Assembly (NCBI GenBank): GCA_903907175.1
Contig: CAIVNB010000072.1
Span: 1-9,552 of the forward strand
DNA length: 9,552 nt
From: an uncultured bacterium
GTDB taxonomy: Bacteria; Patescibacteriota; Minisyncoccia; Phycocordibacterales; UBA9973
Reading direction: 5' to 3'
The notes beneath the pieces were generated by a model that searched no databases, was not told the origin of the DNA, and saw only the letters and a list, made by a program, of their open reading frames with translations. A program made the translations under genes and the position numbers. Every line of letters starts with the position of its first letter. Position 1 is the first letter of the stretch. Shown here one piece after another: positions 1-4,784 of this stretch.

Positions 1-1584
1 GAAGAAAGAAAAAGTAAATTTTATACTTTCAAGTATGGGCCATTTGAAATAAGTACTGCTCGGCCTGAAACAAAATTTGGAGATAAATATGTTGTAATGC
101 ACCCAGATGATAAAAGATACGAAAAATGGGAACACGGACAAAAAATAACTTTAGAATGGATCAATGGACCAATCGAAGCAACTGTCATAAAAGATCCAAT
201 GATAGACATGGAATTCGGAACCGGAGTTATGACTATCACTCCATGGCACTCACATGAAGACTTCGGGCTCGCAGAAAAATACAAACTCGAAAAAGAACAA
301 ATTATTGATAAATATGGGAAATTGCTCCCTATCGCGCAAGAGTTTGCTGGGATGAAAATAACTGATGCTCGTGAAAAAATTGTAGAGAAATTAAAAGAAA
401 AAGGATTACTTGTTTCTATAGATGAAAACTATGTAAATCGTGTTGCAACTGCTGAAAGATCAGGTGGAATGATCGAACCTCAAATAATGGAACAATGGTT
501 TATTGATGTAAACAAACAAATTAAATCTAAAGATGGAAAAACTCTTAAAGAATTAATGATGGAGCCAGTGAAAAATGGTGATATTAAAATATTACCAGAC
601 AGATTCGAAAAAGTTTATTACAATTGGATAGAAAATCTTCGTGATTGGTGTATATCCCGCCAACTTTGGTATGGACATAGAATTCCAGTTTGGTATAGGG
701 AAAAAGAAGTATATTGCGGAATGGAAGCGCCAGAAGGTGTCGGCTGGGAACAAGACCCTGACACATTAGATACTTGGTTTTCTTCAGGTCTCTGGACTTT
801 CTCTACACTCGGGTGGCCAGAAAATACAACTGATTTAGAAAATTTTCATCCAACCACTGTTTTAGTTACAGGTTATGAACTTATTTTCTTCTGGATGGCA
901 AGAATGATTTTAATGAGCAGATATTTAATTGACCAAATTCCTTTTAAAACAGTTTACTTCCATGGGATTGTGCGAGATATAAGTGGCAAAAAAATAAGTA
1001 AATCTTCTGGAAATAATATCGACCCAATAGACGTCATAAATGAATACGGAGCTGATGCACTTCGCATGGCTCTTGTCGTAGGTGTTGGTCCTGGCAATGA
1101 TACAAAGTTTGATATGAATAAAGTAAAAGCTTATAAACATTTTTCTAACAAACTTTGGAATATAACAAGATTCGTATTAAGTAATACTGAAAACTTAAAA
1201 TATGATGAAAAATTTTTAGACTATACAGAATCTGAAAAACTTCTAATAAAAGAAAGAGACGAATTAATAAATGAAATAACAAAAGAAATGGAGGAATATA
1301 AATTCTATCTTGTTGCAGAAAAACTCTATCAATATGTTTGGGCAAAATTTGCTGACATAATAATAGAAGAAAGTAAATCTATCTTAGAAGGCACAGATGA
1401 AGAAAAGAAAATCGCACGTAAACAATTTCTATTTGACACTCTTATTAAAATATTAAAGATACTTCACCCATTTACTCCTTTTATCACTGAAGAAATATGG
1501 TCAACACTACCAATTGAAAATAATAAAAAATTATTAATGGTAGAAAAATGGCCCTTCGCTGGAGCTCAGGATAAAACATGTTAA
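1..1584 (+). CDS. valS: Valyl-tRNA synthetase, 5'-truncated by window edge
   Basis: Class I aminoacyl-tRNA synthetase that charges tRNA-Val in the cytoplasm. The frame is open from base 1, so the start codon and the HIGH-containing half of the Rossmann fold lie outside the window. The visible part begins in the CP1 editing domain (ISTARPET at 46-69; FGTGVMTITPWH). It continues through a WFSSGLWTFSTLGWPE block, the catalytic loop KISKS at 991-1005 (a KMSKS variant), and the anticodon-binding helical domain (from KHFSNKLWNITRF to EEIW...EKWP). The match is to ValRS rather than IleRS, from the IEPQIMEQWF and TWFSS-LW-FSTLGWPE blocks. The protein stops soon after the EKWP motif, so the C-terminal tRNA-binding coiled-coil arm of E. 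coli-type ValRS is absent. Both usual zinc-finger cysteine pairs are replaced. The stop codon overlaps the next gene by 7 nt, indicating cotranscription. Confidence 0.95.
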   Translation, partial: EERKSKFYTFKYGPFEISTARPETKFGDKYVVMHPDDKRYEKWEHGQKITLEWINGPIEATVIKDPMIDMEFGTGVMTITPWHSHEDFGLAEKYKLEKEQIIDKYGKLLPIAQEFAGMKITDAREKIVEKLKEKGLLVSIDENYVNRVATAERSGGMIEPQIMEQWFIDVNKQIKSKDGKTLKELMMEPVKNGDIKILPDRFEKVYYNWIENLRDWCISRQLWYGHRIPVWYREKEVYCGMEAPEGVGWEQDPDTLDTWFSSGLWTFSTLGWPENTTDLENFHPTTVLVTGYELIFFWMARMILMSRYLIDQIPFKTVYFHGIVRDISGKKISKSSGNNIDPIDVINEYGADALRMALVVGVGPGNDTKFDMNKVKAYKHFSNKLWNITRFVLSNTENLKYDEKFLDYTESEKLLIKERDELINEITKEMEEYKFYLVAEKLYQYVWAKFADIIIEESKSILEGTDEEKKIARKQFLFDTLIKILKILHPFTPFITEEIWSTLPIENNKKLLMVEKWPFAGAQDKTC

Positions 1585-2273
1585 ATGCAGACCCAAAAAC
1601 AATAATAATGGCAGTCCTTGTAGGATTAATCCCCTCTCTTTTTTGGTTGTGGTTCTGGCTGAAAGAAGACAAAGAAGATCCAGAACCTGTTGGATTAATA
1701 TCTCTTTGTTTTTTAATTGGAATGCTTTTAGTTTTTTTAGTTATACCGATAGAAAAATTCATTCAAAACATAACTTCTGTAAATGAACTTCAAATAATCG
1801 GCTGGGCTAGCGCAGAAGAAATATTTAAATTCCTTGTAGTTTTATTAATACTCTCTAAAACTGTCCGTATAAATAAACCAGTAGATTGGCCAATTTTTAT
1901 TATTACTGTTGCTCTTGGTTTTGCTGCATTTGAAAACATTCTTTTCTTGATAAAACCATTATCACTAGGGCAAGCAACTGTCGGACTGATGACTGGGCAA
2001 TTAAGATTTTTGGGGTCCACTTTACTTCATACAGTATCGAGTGGAATAATAGGTATCTCTATTGGATTGTCATTCTATATGGGAGAGATTAAAAAGAAAT
2101 TATATCTCTTTGTAGGGATAATATCAGCTATTGCCTTGCATAGTGGCTTTAATTTTTTTATAATGAATAATAATGGAAGTGACTTTTTAAAAGTCTTCGC
2201 TTTCCTTTGGGTCGCAACAATTATAAACTTACTACTCTTTGAAAAATTGAGAAGAATGAGTGGTGAAAATTAA
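1578..2273 (+). CDS. PrsW-family intramembrane metalloprotease
   Basis: 231-residue polytopic membrane protein with the PrsW (CPBP-like superfamily) signature. Several hydrophobic segments surround the expected catalytic elements: EEIFK (E80, E81, K84), GFAAFEN (E119), H151 in LLHTVSSG, and H188 in LHSGFNF. The N-terminal WLKEDKEDPEP loop after the first TM segment is also typical. B. subtilis PrsW cleaves the anti-sigma factor RsiW by regulated intramembrane proteolysis; no sigma/anti-sigma pair is visible here, so the substrate is unknown. ATG at 1578 is the only sensible start and overlaps the valS stop (ATGTTAA, 7 nt), suggesting translational coupling. A weak CAGG lies 7 nt upstream. The family assignment is solid. 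The proteolytic role is inferred from conserved residues. Confidence 0.85.
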   Translation: MLNADPKTIIMAVLVGLIPSLFWLWFWLKEDKEDPEPVGLISLCFLIGMLLVFLVIPIEKFIQNITSVNELQIIGWASAEEIFKFLVVLLILSKTVRINKPVDWPIFIITVALGFAAFENILFLIKPLSLGQATVGLMTGQLRFLGSTLLHTVSSGIIGISIGLSFYMGEIKKKLYLFVGIISAIALHSGFNFFIMNNNGSDFLKVFAFLWVATIINLLLFEKLRRMSGEN

Positions 2274-2280
2274 TATTATT

Positions 2281-2289
2281 TGTTAAAAT
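2281..2289 (+). promoter_or_regulatory. Extended -10 promoter of the Hsp20 gene
   Basis: TGTTAAAAT fits the extended -10 consensus TGnTATAAT. Six bases separate it from the ATG at 2296, so the predicted transcription start falls on the start codon and the mRNA would be leaderless. No Shine-Dalgarno sequence is present, which agrees. No convincing -35 was found. Confidence 0.55.
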
Positions 2290-2295
2290 AGATAT

Positions 2296-2757
2296 ATGAA
2301 TAAAAAAAGAAGTTTTTTTGAAAGATTAACCGGAAGCATTAAGGCAGATGAAGACTACGAAGAAACAAAAAAAATAACCGTAAACAGTGATAAAAAAGAT
2401 AATAATTGGATGGAAGAAGAAAACGAAGAAGCAGAATTAACAGTAGATGTATATCAGACACCGGCTGATATTATTGTTCAGACAATGGTAGCTGGAGTTA
2501 GGCCAGAAGATTTAGAATTGACCATTGCCCGAGATATGGTAACAATTAGAGGAAAAAGAGAAGAGTCTCGTATCGTAAATGAAGAAAATTTTTTTACTAA
2601 AGAATTATATTGGGGAACTTTTTCAAGAACTATCTTATTGCCCCAAGAAGTAGACCCAGAAGAAGCCGAAGCAACAGAAAAACATGGTCTGCTTACTATA
2701 AAACTTCCCAAAATAGACAAGGAAAAGAAAACCAGTGTAAAAGTAAAATCAATCTAA
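2296..2757 (+). CDS. Small heat shock protein (Hsp20 / alpha-crystallin family)
   Basis: 153-residue ATP-independent holdase chaperone that would bind unfolding proteins in the cytoplasm. A short, highly charged N-terminal arm (residues 1-46, acidic around 36-46) precedes the alpha-crystallin domain (about 47-140). Visible domain landmarks are LTVDVYQTPADIIVQ, the VRPEDLELTI strand pair, VTIRGKREE, and the closing GLLTIKLPK at 131-139. A lysine-rich tail ending VKVKSI follows; its alternating hydrophobics could act as the oligomerising IxI/V-type motif. The length is normal for bacterial sHSPs. The gene lies 22 nt after the PrsW-like gene, has its own extended -10, lacks a Shine-Dalgarno site, and is followed directly by a strong terminator. 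No CIRCE or other heat-shock operator was recognised. Confidence 0.93.
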   Translation: MNKKRSFFERLTGSIKADEDYEETKKITVNSDKKDNNWMEEENEEAELTVDVYQTPADIIVQTMVAGVRPEDLELTIARDMVTIRGKREESRIVNEENFFTKELYWGTFSRTILLPQEVDPEEAEATEKHGLLTIKLPKIDKEKKTSVKVKSI

Positions 2758-2760
2758 AAC

Positions 2761-2788
2761 AAAAATCCGCCATATGGCGGATTTTTTT
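2761..2788. terminator. Bidirectional intrinsic terminator
   Basis: A perfect 26-nt palindrome (arms 2761-2773 and 2774-2786, core CCGCCATATGGCGG) runs into seven T's on the plus strand. Its A-rich left arm gives a U-run on the minus strand. It ends the valS-prsW-hsp20 transcripts on one side and the tRNA-Phe transcript on the other. Confidence 0.9.
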
Positions 2789-2794
2789 CACTTG

Positions 2795-2867
2795 TGCCGA
2801 GGCGCAGAATCGAACTGCGGACCTATCCCTCTTCAGGGGAACGCTCTACCAACTGAGCTACCTCGGC
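2795..2867 (-). tRNA. tRNA-Phe (anticodon GAA)
   Basis: Complete cloverleaf on the minus strand. The acceptor is GCCGAGG/CCTCGGC (7 bp, perfect), with U8 A9 and D stem GCTC/GAGC. The anticodon stem TTCCC/GGGAT has one U-U at the base, and loop CTGAAGA places GAA at 2832-2834. The T stem is CGCAG/CTGCG with loop TTCGATT, and the discriminator is A73. The 3' CCA is not encoded (CAA follows), so it must be added enzymatically. It starts 19 nt after the stop of the small membrane-protein gene and is probably cotranscribed with it, then terminated at 2761-2788. Confidence 0.97.
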
Positions 2868-2886
2868 ATTTTATTTAATTATAAAT

Positions 2887-3156
2887 TTACCTTTGGCCGT
2901 TTAAGGGTAAACTTGATGGTAAATTTTTATATTGATTAAGTGTTTTCTGTGTTGTATCAATAAGACCTTTCATTTGATCTACATATGGTTGTAAAAAATA
3001 AAAAGCTCCAATACTGACCCCAATAATGATTATCCAATAAACTACACGCAAAAAAGAAGTCCATTTTTGTCCACGCCTTATTGTGTGGAGCATTTTATTA
3101 TTGTCTTCTGCAAGCGTAAATGTGTCTTGTAATAATTTTTTTGATTCAGGATCCAT
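2887..3156 (-). CDS. Small single-pass membrane protein of unknown function
   Basis: 89 residues, function not recognised. A polar N-terminus (MDPESKKLLQ...ENNKML-like, residues 1-29) leads to a basic stretch RRGQKW (27-32). One strong transmembrane segment follows (about 37-57, VVYWIIIIGVSIGAFYFL), then the motif QPYVDQM and a polar C-terminal tail. The positive-inside rule puts the N-terminus in the cytoplasm. This layout resembles short hypothetical proteins common in Patescibacteria, from memory of the style rather than a search. The ATG at 3156 is supported by an extended -10 ending 6 nt upstream and no Shine-Dalgarno sequence, so the message is probably leaderless. tRNA-Phe follows 19 nt after the stop. 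Confidence 0.75.
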   Translation of the reverse strand: MDPESKKLLQDTFTLAEDNNKMLHTIRRGQKWTSFLRVVYWIIIIGVSIGAFYFLQPYVDQMKGLIDTTQKTLNQYKNLPSSLPLNGQR

Positions 3157-3162
3157 GAGGAT

Positions 3163-3171
3163 ACTTTAGCA
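3163..3171 (-). promoter_or_regulatory. Extended -10 promoter of the small membrane protein / tRNA-Phe unit
   Basis: TGCTAAAGT on the minus strand matches TGnTAnnnT. It ends 6 nt before the ATG at 3156, the same spacing as at the Hsp20 gene, which again predicts a leaderless transcript. Confidence 0.5.
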
Positions 3172-3212
3172 TATTTTTTTTAAAAATCCAATTTTTCAAT
3201 ATGCTTTTTATG

Positions 3213-3221
3213 TGGTATCTT
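3213..3221 (+). promoter_or_regulatory. Probable extended -10 promoter of tRNA-Arg
   Basis: TGGTATCTT matches TGnTAnnnT. The predicted transcription start is near 3228, a few bases before the tRNA 5' end at 3232. No clear -35 hexamer was found. Confidence 0.4.
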
Positions 3222-3231
3222 ATAGACATAT

Positions 3232-3303
3232 GCCCTCATAGTTCAATGGATAGAACAGTTCCGTCCTAAGGAATAGATCCCCGTTCGATTCGGAGTGAGG
3301 GCA
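3232..3303 (+). tRNA. tRNA-Arg (anticodon CCT)
   Basis: Cloverleaf on the plus strand. The acceptor is GCCCTCA/TGAGGGC (perfect), the D stem GTTC/GAAC, and the anticodon stem GTTCC/GGAAT has one G-U pair. Loop GTCCTAA places CCT at 3265-3267, reading AGG. T-loop TTCGATT sits on CCCCG/CGGAG, with one C-A mismatch at 50-64. The discriminator is A73 and no CCA is encoded. It stands alone between divergent and convergent neighbours. No clear terminator follows; the 34-nt gap to the convergent protease gene holds only a 4-bp A/T hairpin. Confidence 0.95.
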
Positions 3304-3337
3304 CAAAAAGTAAAAACTTAGTAACTTGTGACCACAC

Positions 3338-4201
3338 TTATTTAGCCTTAACTAAACCACAGTGTGCCCTTAAAGCATTTATATCATCTATGGTAGGCAT
3401 TAAACTAACCCCAGTGTTTAATCTATACATTATCGCATCCGAATTATCTACGTGCTCTAAATAAAGCGCATGCCCCAGTTCGTGCATAAAAACTCTTGTG
3501 AGTTTTTGCTTATTTTCAAATTGATAAATATCTATGTACTTGCCATTTTTGTCAGAATGATATAACCCTTCCTCAAACTCATCTCCTAATTCACTACCAA
3601 CAGTGTTATACTCTTTTGCTTGATTATTAAAAGAACTAGCTCTATTATTTACTTTAACGACTAAAGAATTTATTCTTTTAATATAGTCGTTCAGTTCTGT
3701 TTGTAATCTATTAAGCTCAGTAATATTTTCTGGACTATAAGTACCTTGACGATTCCTTAAAGAAATAACCTTAGATTCAAAAATAGATTTTTTTGTTTCA
3801 AATTCTCTCTTTAATGTATCTACTTCATTTTTTAAATCATTGTAAGAACTTTGATTGTCTTGTAACCCATTGTTAATATTTTTTAATATTTGAGTATTTT
3901 CTTGACGTTTATCATATACAAGATTTATCACAAGCTCTCCCCCACTTTCTTTGTAAACAAATAAATCTTTATTAACAGCTGTCTCCCACATATCTTCACT
4001 TTCTTTTATAGCATTCAAAAAATCTTCTTTACTAATCCCAAATTGTGGATCAACAGTACCAAGGGAATAAGAAATAGTCCTCGTACAAGGAAAGTATTTA
4101 TCTTGTAAAATAAGATAACTTTTAAGTAGAGAATCCCTAAACACAAAAATAGCAATACCAAAAATAATTAAGGCAATGATATTTTTGAAAATATTTTTCA
4201 T
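3338..4201 (-). CDS. Membrane-anchored matrixin-like metzincin protease with inserted coiled coil
   Basis: 287-residue predicted zinc metalloprotease. An N-terminal hydrophobic anchor or uncleaved signal (residues 8-21) places the rest outside the membrane. Residues 43-97 (ISYSLGTV..., an amphipathic helix with W72, strand ELVINLVYD) resemble the start of a matrixin (M10) catalytic domain. Residues 100-205 are heptad-like and rich in L, N, K and E, a probable coiled coil inserted before the active site. The zinc site is HELGHALYLEH at 240-250 (ligands H240, H244, H250; catalytic E241), followed by the Met-turn AIMY (M258). Tyr occupies position 247, where metzincins normally have Gly. C39 and C281 could form a disulfide. 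The gene starts 10 nt after the glutaredoxin stop without a Shine-Dalgarno site, so it is probably the second gene of a two-gene operon. Substrate unknown. Confidence 0.85.
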   Translation of the reverse strand: MKNIFKNIIALIIFGIAIFVFRDSLLKSYLILQDKYFPCTRTISYSLGTVDPQFGISKEDFLNAIKESEDMWETAVNKDLFVYKESGGELVINLVYDKRQENTQILKNINNGLQDNQSSYNDLKNEVDTLKREFETKKSIFESKVISLRNRQGTYSPENITELNRLQTELNDYIKRINSLVVKVNNRASSFNNQAKEYNTVGSELGDEFEEGLYHSDKNGKYIDIYQFENKQKLTRVFMHELGHALYLEHVDNSDAIMYRLNTGVSLMPTIDDINALRAHCGLVKAK

Positions 4202-4211
4202 TTTATTAGTG

Positions 4212-4448
4212 TTAGATTAAACCTAACATTTTTGCAACTTCAGGCTTGTTGAAACCCACTGCCCAATCTCCATCTATTACAATTACTGGTACACCCATTT
4301 GATTAGTTAAATTAAGCATTTCTTTTCTTTTTTCAAGATTGCTAGCTACATCATATTCTGTATAAGATATGCTGTTGGCCTTAAAAAAATCTTTCGCCAT
4401 ATGACAATAATGGCATGTTGGAGTTGAGTATATTTCTACTTTTTTCAT
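4212..4448 (-). CDS. Glutaredoxin-like thiol-disulfide oxidoreductase
   Basis: 78-residue thioredoxin-fold protein of glutaredoxin/NrdH size. It has strand KKVEIYST, the redox motif CHYC (C12, C15) at the start of helix 1, the cis-proline loop MGVPVIVID, and a C-terminal FNKPEVAKML helix corresponding to the GF(x)xxxL segment of glutaredoxins. It would reduce disulfides in the cytoplasm, possibly serving ribonucleotide reductase if NrdH-like; its reductant is unknown. An extended -10 lies 35-43 nt upstream of the ATG, giving a leader of about 29 nt with no clear Shine-Dalgarno. The metzincin gene follows 10 nt downstream. A functional link between the two (for example redox state of the protease cysteines) is speculation. 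Confidence 0.9.
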   Translation of the reverse strand: MKKVEIYSTPTCHYCHMAKDFFKANSISYTEYDVASNLEKRKEMLNLTNQMGVPVIVIDGDWAVGFNKPEVAKMLGLI

Positions 4449-4483
4449 AATATTTTTAAAATAATTATTTTTTTAATACAAAT

Positions 4484-4492
4484 ATTGTATCA
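4484..4492 (-). promoter_or_regulatory. Extended -10 promoter of the glutaredoxin-metzincin operon
   Basis: TGATACAAT on the minus strand matches TGnTATAAT at all but one hexamer position. The predicted start near 4477 leaves a leader of about 29 nt before the ATG at 4448. Confidence 0.55.
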
Positions 4493-4500
4493 TATTTACT

Positions 4501-4524
4501 ATGAAATAAAAATGAAGACATTTT
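4501..4524 (-). terminator. Weak terminator-like hairpin after the tRNA locus
   Basis: On the minus strand AAAATG-TCTT-CATTTT forms a 6-bp, mostly A-T hairpin (4509-4524) followed by TATTTCAT. It directly follows the 3' end of the outer tRNA-like gene. The stem is weak, so termination here is uncertain. Confidence 0.25.
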
Positions 4525-4563
4525 GTGCGGCCGGCGAGAATCGGACTCGCGCCCGATGCTTGC

Positions 4564-4661
4564 CTCCGGCTCAAAGTGCGGGATACGAGAATCGAACTCG
4601 TGTCTAATCCTTGGGAAGGACTCATTCTACCACTAAACTAATCCCGCACTTTGAGCCAGAG
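4564..4661 (-). repeat. Inverted repeat prolonging the acceptor stem of the nested tRNA-Gly
   Basis: Arms 4564-4584 and 4641-4661 are inverted copies over 21 bp with a single mismatch, which becomes a G-U pair in the minus-strand RNA. The inner 7 bp are the nested tRNA acceptor stem. Then come the -1 U paired with A73 and 13 further bp outside the tRNA. A 5-bp direct repeat, CAAGC on the minus strand, sits at the outer edges (4558-4562 and 4661-4665). Confidence 0.85.
4577..4647 (-). tRNA. tRNA-Gly (anticodon CCC), nested in another tRNA-like gene
   Basis: Complete 71-nt cloverleaf. The acceptor GCGGGAT/ATCCCGC is perfect, and U8-equivalent T and A9 follow. D stem GTTT/GAAT ends in a G-U pair. 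The anticodon stem AGTCC/GGATT has one G-U, with loop TTCCCAA and anticodon CCC at 4613-4615. The variable loop has 4 nt, the T stem ACGAG/CTCGT is perfect, and the T loop is TTCGATT. The discriminator is A73, whereas tRNA-Gly of E. coli and many bacteria has U73. No CCA is encoded; CTTTG follows. It should read GGG codons. It lies entirely inside the anticodon region of the outer tRNA-like gene, on the tip of an inverted repeat, so release from the precursor would require cleavage of a long duplex at both ends. Confidence 0.9.
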
Positions 4662-4669
4662 CTTGGGAA

Positions 4670-4696
4670 CTGAAATAGTATGGGATACTATTTCAG
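4670..4696 (-). repeat. Perfect 12-bp hairpin in the anticodon region of the outer tRNA
   Basis: On the minus strand CTGAAATAGTAT and ATACTATTTCAG pair perfectly around a CCC triloop. It replaces the 5' strand of the outer tRNA's anticodon stem. Read as a 7-nt loop, its tip is ATCCCAT, which would also present CCC after a U33. Confidence 0.85.
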
Positions 4697-4725
4697 AAGT
4701 TCTACCACTAAACTACGACCGCATC

Positions 4726-4752
4726 TTTGTACTAGGTTTTTCCTAGTACAAA
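4726..4752. repeat. Perfect 11-bp hairpin between ppsA and the tRNA locus
   Basis: Arms 4726-4736 (TTTGTACTAGG) and 4742-4752 (CCTAGTACAAA) surround a 5-nt loop. It lies 6 nt after the ppsA stop and 3 nt before the outer tRNA. No U-run follows it in the direction of ppsA, so it is not a standard intrinsic terminator. It may be a 3'-end stabiliser, a processing signal, or part of the tRNA leader. Confidence 0.8.
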
Positions 4753-4755
4753 TTT

Positions 4756-4784
4756 ATTCTAATTCTTTTTTTCTACTTTTCCAA
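4756..4784 (-). promoter_or_regulatory. Possible promoter for the tRNA locus inside the ppsA 3' end
   Basis: On the minus strand TTGGAA (4779-4784) and TAGAAT (4756-4761) are separated by 17 bp, the optimal sigma70-type spacing. The predicted start near 4749 falls in the 11-bp hairpin, about 27 nt before the outer tRNA. It is an A-rich stretch, so chance matching is possible. Confidence 0.35.

Larger units (their letters stand above)
4526..4722 (-). tRNA. Outer tRNA-like gene (Gly-type) interrupted by a nested tRNA
   Basis: A 197-nt minus-strand locus with the two ends of one tRNA. The 5' part has acceptor GCGGTCG (4716-4722), U8 A9 and D stem GTTT/GAAC. The 3' part has T stem GCGAG/CTCGC, acceptor strand CGGCCGC (4527-4533) and A73 at 4526. 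The acceptor pairs 7/7 with one G-U. Between them lie a perfect 12-bp hairpin (4670-4696), a canonical glycine-type anticodon loop TTCCCAA (4663-4669), and an insert of about 103 nt holding a complete tRNA-Gly. Joining the two CAAGC copies (4661-4665 and 4558-4562) gives TTCCCAAGCATC, a normal 3' half with a 4-nt variable loop. No 5' anticodon-stem strand complementary to GCATC exists. The T loop reads TCCGATT, lacking U55. It is either an intron-bearing or remodelled tRNA, or a decaying pseudo-tRNA. No CCA is encoded. Confidence 0.5.

Noticed and set aside
2610..2939. 109-codon open frame across the end of hsp20, the terminator and tRNA-Phe
   Set aside because: It runs through a terminator and antisense to a tRNA, with basic low-complexity composition. 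It is a shadow of real features.
3304..3337. Terminator between tRNA-Arg and the metzincin gene
   Set aside because: Only a 4-bp AAGT/ACTT hairpin without a T-run is present, which is not enough to support a call.
4551..4669. Group I or group II intron in the outer tRNA
   Set aside because: The insert is only about 103 nt and is fully accounted for by a tRNA plus flanking arms. There is no room for a group I core (P3-P9) or group II domains, and no endonuclease gene.
4534..4722. A single long-variable-arm (class II) tRNA reading of the outer gene
   Set aside because: Treating the 12-bp hairpin as anticodon arm and the nested tRNA as variable arm needs an anticodon stem more than twice the normal length. 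The nested part is a complete cloverleaf in its own right.
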